A stretch of 64,000 nucleotides of DNA, taken from Natrinema versiforme (GTDB taxonomy: Archaea > Halobacteriota > Halobacteria > Halobacteriales > Natrialbaceae). Positions 24,967 to 32,890 of the stretch are shown here, piece after piece; positions within the stretch are counted from its first letter, which is position 1; the number at the start of each line of letters is the position of its first letter. The stretch covers positions 1,860,001 to 1,924,000 of the forward strand of contig NZ_CP040330.1 in assembly GCF_005576615.1 (NCBI RefSeq). The letters run 5' to 3'. The translations under genes were made by a program, and so were the position numbers. Below the pieces are notes generated by a model, which was not told the DNA's origin, searched no databases, and saw only the letters and a list, made by a program, of their open reading frames with translations.

Positions 24967-26088
24967 ATGCGCTACGTGACCCCCGTCGGGTTCGAGCCCG
25001 AGGGATGGGGGGAATCGACCGCGGCCATCGTCGGGATGGGACTCGTTCTCTCGATCGCCGGCATCGTCCAGACGCTCGGCACGCCCGCCGCCCGGCCGAT
25101 CGTCGCGTTCGAACTGTTCGTCTCGTTGCTCGTCCCGACCGGGCTGGCCACCGGCGGCTACTGGCTGGCCGATCGAAACGTCTCGTCGGCCGATCGCTGG
25201 CGGGCCGTGACACAGGTGTCGGCCGGGATCGTCCTCGCTTGCGCGCTCGCGCTCTGGCTGACGGGATATGTCACCCTCGAGAGCAGTGCGGTCCGTGACC
25301 CGCTGGGGCTGACGACGACGCTGGCCGGCGTCGGCGGTGCGACCGGCTTCGTGAGCGCCGTCCGGGAGCTGCCCGACGAGTCGATCGGCTCGAGCGGACC
25401 GCCGAGAGCGGCCGGTGTCGCGCTGCCGGCACCGACTGAGCCGTCCGACTCGAGGGCGACGACCACGGCGTCGAGCGAATCGGCGACGACCACTGCGCTC
25501 CCGTCGACCGCGCTCGAGTCGCAACGCGACGTGCCGGCGATACCTGAGACGACGACCCCGCTCTGGACCGACGTCGATCCGCTCGGCCGGACCGGCGCTC
25601 CCGCGCAACCCGTGGAACCGTCCGAAGGGAGCGGGGTCGACGGTACTCTCCCCAACGCGTTCGAGGCGTCCGCCCGCGATGTCTCGGCCGATCCCGTCGG
25701 CTCACACGACCCGCTCGAGTCGCCGACACCGGCGCGGGATCCCGGTGTCGACACCGTCGCGGCCGTTCCGTCGACGGCCGAGACGGTCCTCGACGTCCTC
25801 CGGCGCGAGCGCGCCCGCATCGCCCTCGCGGTCTTGTACCACGAGTGGGACGGCGCGGACCGATCGGTCGACGCCCTCGCTCGCGCCGTCTCGTATCACG
25901 TGGACGACTCGGCCGACGCCGTCGCAATCGGACTGCGACACGCGACGCTGCCCGAGTTAGCGGAGATTCGAGCCGTCGACTGGGACCCACACACCGATCG
26001 CGTCTCGGCGTCCGACCACGCCGTCTTCGAAGAGGGCGTCCGCGAAGCGGCGGCGCTGCTCGAGTCGTTCGAACCGGGGACGAGATAG
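24967..26088 (+). CDS. Membrane protein with disordered linker and C-terminal DUF7344-like domain
   Basis: 373 residues. Four hydrophobic segments lie in about the first 130 residues (IVGMGLVLSIAGIVQTLG; LFVSLLVPTGLATGGYW; VSAGIVLACALALWLTGY; LAGVGGATGFVSAV). About 150 Pro/Ser/Thr/Asp-rich residues follow. The last about 95 residues (RARIALAVLYHEWDGADRSV ... DAVAIGLRHATLPELAEIRAVDWD) have the pattern of a DUF7344 winged helix. The order is inverted compared with 22863-23432. Follows the GNAT gene by 43 nt and may be cotranscribed. Confidence 0.75.
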   Translation: MRYVTPVGFEPEGWGESTAAIVGMGLVLSIAGIVQTLGTPAARPIVAFELFVSLLVPTGLATGGYWLADRNVSSADRWRAVTQVSAGIVLACALALWLTGYVTLESSAVRDPLGLTTTLAGVGGATGFVSAVRELPDESIGSSGPPRAAGVALPAPTEPSDSRATTTASSESATTTALPSTALESQRDVPAIPETTTPLWTDVDPLGRTGAPAQPVEPSEGSGVDGTLPNAFEASARDVSADPVGSHDPLESPTPARDPGVDTVAAVPSTAETVLDVLRRERARIALAVLYHEWDGADRSVDALARAVSYHVDDSADAVAIGLRHATLPELAEIRAVDWDPHTDRVSASDHAVFEEGVREAAALLESFEPGTR

Positions 26089-26183
26089 CGCTCGGGGGAC
26101 TGCCGGCCGCTCGAGCGGGTCGTGCGGTCGGCGAGGTCGGTCGAATCGAAAGACAATTCCTCCGGACGGCGCTACCGAAAGGC

Positions 26184-27362
26184 ATGCTTTCGATCGCGCT
26201 TGCCGGGAAACCGAACGCCGGCAAGTCAACGTTCTACACGGCGGCGACGATGGCGGAGGTAGACGTCGCCAACTATCCGTTCACGACGATCGACGCCAAC
26301 CGCGGGGTGAGCTACGTCCGGACCGACTGTCCCTGCCTCGAGCGCGACGAGCGGTGTAACGCGGACAACTGCGAGGACGGCAAGCGCTACGTCCCGATCG
26401 AACTGCTCGACGTGGCGGGGCTCGTCCCCGGCGCTCACGAGGGGAAGGGACTGGGCAACCAGTTCCTCGACGAACTCACGAACGCGGACGTGATCGTCAA
26501 CGTCGTCGACGCCTCCGGCGGCACGAACGAGAAGGGCGAGCCCGTCGATATCGGCGACCACGACCCGCTCGAGGACATCGACTTCATCGAGGAGGAGATG
26601 GACCTCTGGCTGGCCGGCATCGTCGAGAACAACTGGGAGTCAGTCGAGCGAAAGTCCCGCTCGCCCGATTTCGACATCGACGACGCGCTGGCGGACATGC
26701 TCTCCGGCTTCGGCGCGTCCCCGAAACAGATCGCGATGACCCTCCGGGATCTCGACTACCCCGACGACCCCATCCAGTGGGAGGACGACCACCGCGAGGC
26801 GCTCGCACGCGACGTTCGCCGGCGGACCAAGCCGATCGTCGTCGCGGCGAACAAGATCGACGTCGCCCCCGAGGAGAACGTCGAGCGCCTGCTCGAGCTG
26901 GACAAGCCCGTCATCCCGACCACCGCGGAGGGCGAACTCGCGCTCCGCCGGGCCGCCGACAACGGCCTCATCGAGTACGACCCCGGCGACGAGACGATCG
27001 CAATCGGCGACGACGTCAACGACGCCCAGCGCGAGGCCCTCGAGGGCCTCGCGGACACGATGGCCGAGTGGGGCGGCACAGGCGTCCAGACGGCGCTCGA
27101 TCACGCGGTCTACGACCTGCTCGATCACCTCACCGCCTATCCGGTCGAGGACGCCTCGAAGTGGTCCGACGGGAGCGGTAACGTCCTCCCCGACGCCTTC
27201 CTGCTGCCCGATGGCTCGACGCCCGTCGACCTCGCCTACAGCGTCCACTCCGACATCGGCGACGGCTATCTGCACGCTGTTAATGCCAAGTCGAACCGGG
27301 AAATCGGCGAGGAGTACGAACTCGAGGAGGGCGACGTGATCAAGATCGTGAGTACTAATTAA
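26184..27362 (+). CDS. ychF: Redox-regulated ATPase YchF (Obg-like GTPase family)
   Basis: 392 residues from ATG 26184. G1 LAGKPNAGKST, G3 DVAGLVPGAHEGKGLG and ANKID are visible. The A-domain lies between, and a C-terminal TGS domain ends LEEGDVIKIVSTN. A Cys cluster TDCPCLERDERCNADNC (about residues 46-62) is typical of archaeal YchF. It associates with ribosomes and hydrolyses ATP/GTP in stress and translation control. Immediately downstream the base composition falls sharply, marking the edge of the 27.4-29.4 kb AT-rich island. Confidence 0.93.
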   Translation: MLSIALAGKPNAGKSTFYTAATMAEVDVANYPFTTIDANRGVSYVRTDCPCLERDERCNADNCEDGKRYVPIELLDVAGLVPGAHEGKGLGNQFLDELTNADVIVNVVDASGGTNEKGEPVDIGDHDPLEDIDFIEEEMDLWLAGIVENNWESVERKSRSPDFDIDDALADMLSGFGASPKQIAMTLRDLDYPDDPIQWEDDHREALARDVRRRTKPIVVAANKIDVAPEENVERLLELDKPVIPTTAEGELALRRAADNGLIEYDPGDETIAIGDDVNDAQREALEGLADTMAEWGGTGVQTALDHAVYDLLDHLTAYPVEDASKWSDGSGNVLPDAFLLPDGSTPVDLAYSVHSDIGDGYLHAVNAKSNREIGEEYELEEGDVIKIVSTN

Positions 27363-27493
27363 ATTATTTCCAATCTTCTATCCATTAGTTTTAGTTTATC
27401 ACAGCAATCAATATGGGTCACGTAGGTAACGGTAGGTGGAAAACACACGAGACGCTGGTAGCCAAAATTCATCCCTCGTATCTTCGTGTCCCA

Positions 27494-27922
27494 CTACTCC
27501 TCGGTATCCGTATGACACCGTGGCGACCCGACAGGGCACTCAGAGGAGTTATGAAGGTACAGTGGCGGTTGCTGTTCACGTACCTCGACTAGTAGACTCA
27601 GACAACCGTCTTCATCTGACGTGGTGAAACTAGTCCGTCAATTGTCATTAATGTGGTTAACTACTACTGTGATGGGTTCATCCGGCCAGACGCAATCGGG
27701 ATACCAGTCCGTTTCTGGCGAGATTTCACGTTCCTCTGTATGCAATATGTCTTCGGTATTTTCGTTCTCGACACTGAGTTCCACCGTTACAGGACTGCTA
27801 TGGACATTAATAAAATACATCTCCTGCAACGTCGCATACTCCTCGCTATCAGCGAACAGACAGCCTGCCGTTGTACTGATTCCACCTCCCGCAGCAAAAC
27901 CGATAAACTCGCGCCGGTTCAT
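27494..27922 (-). pseudogene. Tat lipoprotein gene interrupted by an in-frame TGA
   Basis: ATG 27922 begins MNRREFIGFAAGGGISTTAGC, a twin-Arg signal with lipobox Cys. The frame runs 94 codons to TGA 27638-27640. Beyond it the same frame continues 47 codons to TAG 27494-27496 with no further stop. That continuation contains TSDEDGCLSLLVEV, which lines up with DEDFCLQVSF near the C-terminus of the neighbouring lipoprotein at 28191-28604. The N-terminal halves also match in outline: LQE plus beta strands, then PITVVV versus PVALHG. The simplest reading is a nonsense mutation; expression of the 94-residue form remains possible. Confidence 0.6.
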
Positions 27923-28008
27923 ATTAACGGCCTAATTTCTGATGATAAGTAATTTCTTGTTCATAATCTCGTGACAGGTTCGTACGTGCAGTGACCGCAC
28001 AGAGTGGC

Positions 28009-28078
28009 GTAGATCAAGATGGATTTATACGTTGTGTACACTGTGTGGACTCAGTATCGGTAATCAAAATTTCAGTTC
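28009..28078. repeat. Diverged upstream repeat, copy 1
   Basis: GTAGATCAAGATGG...GTTGTGTACAC...GTGGACTC...AAAATTTCAG in the region upstream of the interrupted lipoprotein gene; partly matches 28794-28860 upstream of the intact one in the same order. Confidence 0.5.
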
Positions 28079-28190
28079 TAACTAATATCGAATTAACAAA
28101 CTAGATACTGTATTTTAAGCAGGTGTGGCGACCAGTACAGGTGGTACAGTTACCGTAACAACACTTCGTCTCTCTGGTTGCTATCAAATA

Positions 28191-28604
28191 TCAACATCTA
28201 ATATCGGCTGATTGTGCAAGTTGAGTGAGTTGACCATTGCCAAGCTGATACCAGAAGGATACTTGGAGACAAAAATCTTCATCCAAGCCGTCAACTCCAA
28301 GGAACTCAACATCATCTGCAAAGTCATCAACAGTTCCATGTAACGCTACGGGTGATGAATCCTCAAGCGGCGTGATCACGACCTGTTTTGCGGTTTCTGC
28401 ATCGACAGAGTACGACTCCCATTCCATGATTTCGGTTTCGAGTTCGAGAGCAAGATGAAACGTGTGAGTTTCGTCATCTCCGTTATGGAGATCAACTTGT
28501 ACTTCCTGAAGTGAGCCAGTTGTTCTGAATGTATCCAGACAGCCAGCGAACGTCGAACTCAGAAGGGTTCCGCCAGCGAGGAGTGTTTCGCGTCGGGAGG
28601 GCAT
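28191..28604 (-). CDS. Tat-type lipoprotein, small haloarchaeal family
   Basis: 137 residues from ATG 28604 (MPSRRETLLAGGTLLSSTF then AGC lipobox). After the signal come beta-rich segments LQEVQVDLHNGDDETHTFHL and LELETEIMEWESYSVDAETA, and the end DEDFCLQVSFWYQLGNG...SADIRC with two Cys. Probably a secreted, lipid-anchored Ig-like/carboxypeptidase-regulatory-like fold protein. G+C is near 47% in the line checked. It is the intact relative of the interrupted gene next to it, oriented the same way 268 nt away. Confidence 0.75.
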   Translation of the reverse strand: MPSRRETLLAGGTLLSSTFAGCLDTFRTTGSLQEVQVDLHNGDDETHTFHLALELETEIMEWESYSVDAETAKQVVITPLEDSSPVALHGTVDDFADDVEFLGVDGLDEDFCLQVSFWYQLGNGQLTQLAQSADIRC

Positions 28605-28793
28605 AGCATAAACCATGCTGTTCCTCTGAGAAAACTATTACCTCTTGCGGGACGTCCGAGTTGCGTGATCTAATCGCTCCTCATGAGAAAAATGAGGTGT
28701 CACGACGAAATGACGGCTCCATATACTCCAATTATTTTCAGTTTCTATATATTCTGCTGACATATTCGTATCTGTAATGATCGCAAAATCAGG

Positions 28794-28860
28794 GTAGACC
28801 GGAATGGGATCTGACTGTTGTGCTACACGTGGACTCGGTCAGTGACCAAGATTTTGAGTG
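28794..28860. repeat. Diverged upstream repeat, copy 2
   Basis: GTAGACCGGAATGGGATC...GTTGTGCTACAC...GTGGACTCGG...AGATTTTGAG; collinear with 28009-28078. Confidence 0.5.
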
Positions 28861-28918
28861 TAGCTGAATACTGATATAAGAGAATTCACAACCCCGTAAA
28901 ATGATTTAGAACCAATAG

Positions 28919-28926
28919 TTATTTAG
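28919..28926 (+). promoter_or_regulatory. TATA box for the small two-TM protein
   Basis: TTATTTAG centred about 28 nt before ATG 28950. Confidence 0.5.
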
Positions 28927-28949
28927 TAACATGATGTATTAAATGTTGT

Positions 28950-29171
28950 ATGAAATATTTATGCGAATCATTCTTATTCACTATTGGAGTACTGCTGATG
29001 GCTGTAACGAGTCACTACGTACTAGCAACACTGGTCAAACAGGCTTCACCAAATACTGTCATTGTGAGCAATAGCAGTTCCGATGCGGTTTTTACGGCGC
29101 TTCTTTTCTGTTTTGGATGCTTTCTTGCCATCCATTCCCTATTTATGGGGATAGGATCGAAGGGTGGGTAA
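28950..29171 (+). CDS. Small two-TM hypothetical protein
   Basis: 73 residues. Two hydrophobic segments (SFLFTIGVLLMAVTSHYVL and AVFTALLFCFGCFLAIHSLF) are joined by a short polar loop with SNSSSD. Codon use is AT-rich like the surrounding island. A leaderless TATA placement supports expression. I do not recognise the family. A spurious frame is possible at this length, but the clean hairpin topology argues for a real gene. Confidence 0.5.
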   Translation: MKYLCESFLFTIGVLLMAVTSHYVLATLVKQASPNTVIVSNSSSDAVFTALLFCFGCFLAIHSLFMGIGSKGG

Positions 29172-29347
29172 TAAGATGGTGTGTGAGAGGGTTGCCGTCT
29201 AAGTAGTACAATTTGTGAAACGAGAAGATACCCTCTCCTGAGAGTACGGACAAATCAGGTTGAATGAAACTATCTCTCGAGTTATTCTCACGCCCCAAAA
29301 CCGATTGATAGTCCGCTTCCACCAATATAACGTCGTTAGGGGGACGA

Positions 29348-29353
29348 TTTATT
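29348..29353 (+). promoter_or_regulatory. TATA box for the amphi-Trp gene
   Basis: TTTATT centred 27-28 nt before ATG 29378. Confidence 0.6.
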
Positions 29354-29377
29354 CCGGGGCTCGTGGTAGGTCGTCCC

Positions 29378-29653
29378 ATGGTGGATAAGACACTCTCCGC
29401 CGACAAAGTAACGCGCGAAGAGGCCGCCGAACACCTCCGTGAGCTGGCCGACGAACTCGAGGGCGAGGGAGAGGCGACGGTTCGAACGGGGAACAAGACG
29501 GTCGATCTGCGGCCGTCGGAGTCGATCGCCTACGAGGTCGGCGTCCGCGAGCGATCGTCGATCCTGCGCGGGAACCGCGAGACGGTGACGGTCAAGCTGG
29601 ACTGGAAACCGCCGAACGTCTCCGAGGGGTCCACAGAGGCCGAGGCCGAATAG
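29378..29653 (+). CDS. Amphi-Trp domain protein
   Basis: 91 residues from ATG 29378 (MVDKTLSADKVTREEAAEHL). The sequence has the amphi-Trp pattern: an amphipathic helix REEAAEHLRELADELEGEG, strands DLRPSESIAYEVGVRER and the terminal ETVTVKLDWKP with its Trp. These small proteins are widespread in haloarchaea and some bacteria; their function is not established. G+C returns to normal here, ending the AT-rich island. Confidence 0.82.
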   Translation: MVDKTLSADKVTREEAAEHLRELADELEGEGEATVRTGNKTVDLRPSESIAYEVGVRERSSILRGNRETVTVKLDWKPPNVSEGSTEAEAE

Positions 29654-29803
29654 CGAGCGGCGGCGGGCCGCTCGAGCGGTCGAGCATCCGAACGAACCGC
29701 GGTCAGCGACGGCTCGGCCCGGACCTATCCGATGGAATTTCGCATTTTCACGGCCGCTGTCGGGTGGAGATGTGCTTTTCGTCGCTGGCGACGTAGACGG
29801 CTC

Positions 29804-30055
29804 ATGGCACCCCATCCGTCCCGCGTTTCACAGCCCCGGCGCGATCGAACGATCCCGGCGCAGTTGGCCGCCCTGAGCGAGCGACTCGAGGCGGCCGAGC
29901 GCCAGCAACGGCTGTTGAAGAACACGGTCGCTGCGCTCGGGACCGAGGTAGGCGTCTCGGTAGGCTGTCCGTGCGGCCGCTGTAACGAGAGCTACACACT
30001 CGTCAAAGCAGGGAGCATGTACTGTCCGCGGTGTGGCTTCCGGGAATCGCTGTAA
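29804..30055 (+). CDS. Coiled-coil + zinc-ribbon small protein
   Basis: 83 residues from ATG 29804; a longer frame from 29732 is very basic at its N-terminus and less likely. Residues about 17-48 (AQLAALSERLEAAERQQRLL) form a short coiled coil. The C-terminus has GCPCGRCNESYT (Cys55, Cys57, Cys60) and MYCPRCGF (Cys74, Cys77) forming a zinc ribbon. Likely a dimeric zinc protein of unknown role. Confidence 0.7.
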   Translation: MAPHPSRVSQPRRDRTIPAQLAALSERLEAAERQQRLLKNTVAALGTEVGVSVGCPCGRCNESYTLVKAGSMYCPRCGFRESL

Positions 30056-30101
30056 GGTCGGCTCGGGTTTTCGGCGGCGGTCGACGAACTCACACTCGCA
30101 T

Positions 30102-30962
30102 TCACACGAGCGCGGCGAGCGGATCGAATCGAACGGCGGCCACGAGCACGGCGAGGAAGACGTACGAGCCGCGGATGAGTAACATGGTCGCGAGTTCGGG
30201 GTCGGCCCGCCGCGAGATCGCGGCGACCGCGGCGAACGCGGCGGCTGCGAGCAGCGCCGTCAGGGGGAAGATGCGGGCGATAGCGAAGCCGACGACGGCG
30301 ACTAATGCGACGGCCATCAGCCCGTAGGCGACGCCGTAGGCACGGTCGGGGCCGACCGCCACCGCGACGGTCCGCTTTCGGATCGACCGGTCGTAGGCGT
30401 AGTCCTGGGCGTCGTCGATCACCTTGATCCCCGAGAGGAGCGCGAGGAAGACGACGGCGAAGCCGAGGGGCACGGCGGTGATCGTCCCGGCCTGCACGTA
30501 GAACCCGCCGAGTACCGACAGCGCGATGCCGAGCGGGTAGCCTGTCGTCGCCGTCACGGGATTCATGTCGAGCTGTGGCGCGTGGTGGTAGGCGATCAGC
30601 CACGTCGGGAGCACCAGCGCGACCGCGAACGGACCGACGAGAAAACCGAGAGCGACACAGCACAGCGCGAACGCCACCGTCGACAGGGCGAGTGCGATCC
30701 GACAGCCGCTCGCGGTCAGCGGATGGTCGTCGTCCTCGCCGCGGACGTGAAAATCGACGTAGCCGTCTTTCACGTGGGCCGTGTAGACCGCCGCGAACAT
30801 CGCGAGGACGTGGACCGCGGCGAGCAGCGGATCGACGCTTCCCGCGAGGATCGCCCCGAACAGCGACGCGGCCAGCGGCGGCGTCATGAAGACGGGATGG
30901 ATCTGTGACCGGAGCGCTCGAGCCGTCGCGCCGATACCCGACCCGTCTCTCGCGAGGCGCAT
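30102..30962 (-). CDS. UbiA-family prenyltransferase
   Basis: 286 residues from ATG 30962. Eight or nine hydrophobic helices are present. The first Asp-rich site is HVKDGYVDFHVRGEDDDHP, in place of the classic NDxxD, and the second is KVIDDAQDYAYDRSIRKRT. UbiA enzymes transfer isoprenoid diphosphates to aromatic or polyol acceptors (quinones, archaeal lipids, haem). The first motif is unusual but still offers several Asp for Mg-diphosphate. It is divergent from the ThDP enzyme with a 130-nt spacer. Confidence 0.85.
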   Translation of the reverse strand: MRLARDGSGIGATARALRSQIHPVFMTPPLAASLFGAILAGSVDPLLAAVHVLAMFAAVYTAHVKDGYVDFHVRGEDDDHPLTASGCRIALALSTVAFALCCVALGFLVGPFAVALVLPTWLIAYHHAPQLDMNPVTATTGYPLGIALSVLGGFYVQAGTITAVPLGFAVVFLALLSGIKVIDDAQDYAYDRSIRKRTVAVAVGPDRAYGVAYGLMAVALVAVVGFAIARIFPLTALLAAAAFAAVAAISRRADPELATMLLIRGSYVFLAVLVAAVRFDPLAALV

Positions 30963-31092
30963 GCCTCGAGTGACAACGAACTGCTGTATAATACCCGGGT
31001 CGGGGCCGCACGCGCTGGAACGGATCGCGGAACCGAGCCGGGCGGCTTCCGAAACACACAATTTGATGTGCTGTGCCGTGCCACGAGGGTGC

Positions 31093-32784
31093 ATGACGGA
31101 TGGCTACACCGGTGCGGACCTCTTCACTGACGCTCTGGAATCCTACGGCGTCGACTACGTCTTCGGCAACCCGGGGACGACCGAACTGCCGATCGTCGAC
31201 GCGATCGGCGAGAGCGACCTCGAGTACCGGCTCGGGCTCCACGAGGACATCGCGGTCGGGATGGCGGGCGGCTACGCCCAGCGACGGCGGTACCACGCCC
31301 ATCACGACGAGTCGATCACGCCGGTCGGCGTCGCGAACCTCCACATCGCGCCGGGACTGGCCCACGGACTGGGCAACCTCTACGCGGCCAAGATCGCCGG
31401 CGCGCCGCTGGTCGTGACCGCGGGCAACCACAGCACCGACTTCCGCCACGAGGAGCCGATCCTCTCGGGTGATCTGGTCGACATGGCAGAGCAGTTCTGC
31501 AAGTGGTCCGACGAGGTGCTCGATGTCTCGGCGCTGCCGACGATGCTCCGGCGGGCGTTCCGAGTCGCGATGACGCCGCCGACCGGTCCGGTCTTTCTCG
31601 GGCTTCCCCTCGACGTGATGCTCGCCGAAACCGACGCCGAACCCGAACGGCTCGGCCCGATTCCCAACGCCGGCAGCGGCGATCCCGCCCAGCTCGAGCG
31701 CGCTGCCGACCTGCTGGCCGAGGCCGACGAACCGGTGCTGGTCGTCGGCGATCACGTCGCTCGCTCGGGCGCCGACGCCGTCGCCGCGGCGGTCGAACTC
31801 GCGGAGGCGACGGGGGCCCGCGTCCACGGCGAGATCCTCTCCTCGGAGGTGGACTTCCCGACGGACCACGACCAGTGGGTGTCCCACCTCCCGACCAGCG
31901 AGGGCTTGGCGTCGATGCTGATGGACACCGATACGATCTGCTTCGCCGGAGTGTCGACGAACACGACGCTGACACGCCACGACGAGGCGCTGGTCGATTC
32001 CGACACGACCTGCATCCACCTGAGCGACGACAGCTGGCAGGTCGGCAAGAACCAGCCCGCCGACGCGGCCGTGATCGGCGATCCGGGACTCGTCCTGCAG
32101 GGCCTCACCGAGCGCGTCCAGCAGCGGCTCTCGGACGATACCGTGGCTGATCGGATCGAGGTCGTCGCCGAGGTCAAAGAGACGGTCGAGGCCCAGATGG
32201 CCGGCTACGGCGAGGGCGACGAGGCGGACGATCCACGCTCCTCGAAGGCCGAACTGGTCGACGCCATGGAGCGAGTTGCGGGTGACGCCGCCATCGTCGA
32301 CGAGGGCGTCACCTCGAAGTACGCCATGCTGGTGCGGTGGGAGCTCGCACCCGAGCAGTACACGTCGAACAAGGGCGGCGGCCTCGGCTACGGGCTCCCG
32401 GCGTCGGTCGGTGCCGCCGTCGCCGAAGCGCAACTGGACGACCCGCGCGACGTGGTCGGCTTCATCGGTGACGGCTCCTACCAGTACTACCCGCACTCGA
32501 TCTACAGCGCCGCCCGCTACGATCTGGATCTCACCGTCGTCATCTCCGACAACCGCAACTACCGCATCCTGAAGGATAACACGCTCAAAATCATGGGCGG
32601 CGAGGAAGACGACTACGACTTCGTCGGCATGGACTTCGATCCCGCCGTCGATCTCGTGAAAAACGCCGAGAGCCACGGCGCTCGCGCCGAACGCATCGAA
32701 ACACCCGACGGGATCGAGGACCCCCTCGAGGACGCCCTCGAGCGCGACGGCCCCGACGTGCTCGACGTGTTGGTCCACGACTGA
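31093..32784 (+). CDS. Thiamine diphosphate-dependent enzyme (benzoylformate decarboxylase/acetolactate synthase-like)
   Basis: 563 residues from ATG 31093. PYR domain with conserved Glu51 (LHEDIAVGMAGGYA), a central nucleotide-like domain (about 190-340), and a C-terminal PP domain with ThDP motif GDGSYQYYPHS...VISDNRNYR. The GNPGTTELPI start is typical of benzoylformate/phenylpyruvate decarboxylases and related carboligases. The AHHDESITP insert near residue 70 replaces the usual ALVNLH-type loop. The substrate is not determinable; a keto acid is expected. An upstream open extension is rejected because it is basic and Cys-rich. Confidence 0.88.
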   Translation: MTDGYTGADLFTDALESYGVDYVFGNPGTTELPIVDAIGESDLEYRLGLHEDIAVGMAGGYAQRRRYHAHHDESITPVGVANLHIAPGLAHGLGNLYAAKIAGAPLVVTAGNHSTDFRHEEPILSGDLVDMAEQFCKWSDEVLDVSALPTMLRRAFRVAMTPPTGPVFLGLPLDVMLAETDAEPERLGPIPNAGSGDPAQLERAADLLAEADEPVLVVGDHVARSGADAVAAAVELAEATGARVHGEILSSEVDFPTDHDQWVSHLPTSEGLASMLMDTDTICFAGVSTNTTLTRHDEALVDSDTTCIHLSDDSWQVGKNQPADAAVIGDPGLVLQGLTERVQQRLSDDTVADRIEVVAEVKETVEAQMAGYGEGDEADDPRSSKAELVDAMERVAGDAAIVDEGVTSKYAMLVRWELAPEQYTSNKGGGLGYGLPASVGAAVAEAQLDDPRDVVGFIGDGSYQYYPHSIYSAARYDLDLTVVISDNRNYRILKDNTLKIMGGEEDDYDFVGMDFDPAVDLVKNAESHGARAERIETPDGIEDPLEDALERDGPDVLDVLVHD

Positions 32785-32890
32785 GACGCCGCCGACCACT
32801 CCGCGACTCCGGTCGTCGATCCGGCCCTGATTCGCCGCCGCGCGGCCGGTAGACACTTGGATATCCTCGCCGCAGAAAGCGTATTCACGG

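Larger units (their letters stand above)
28605..28949. other. 345-nt AT-rich intergenic region
   Basis: Divergent promoter region between the intact lipoprotein gene (minus) and the small membrane protein (plus). It holds the second copy of the diverged upstream repeat (28794-28860) and the TATA box of the small membrane protein. No gene seen. Confidence 0.5.
27363..29377. other. AT-rich accessory island
   Basis: About 2 kb of low G+C (one line near 28921 is 13/60 G+C; another near 28261 is 28/60) between ychF and the amphi-Trp gene. It contains two related Tat lipoprotein genes (one broken), a duplicated upstream element, a small two-TM protein and an 8-bp inverted repeat (29185-29192/29230-29237). 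No integrase, tRNA or direct-repeat boundary is evident. Confidence 0.6.
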
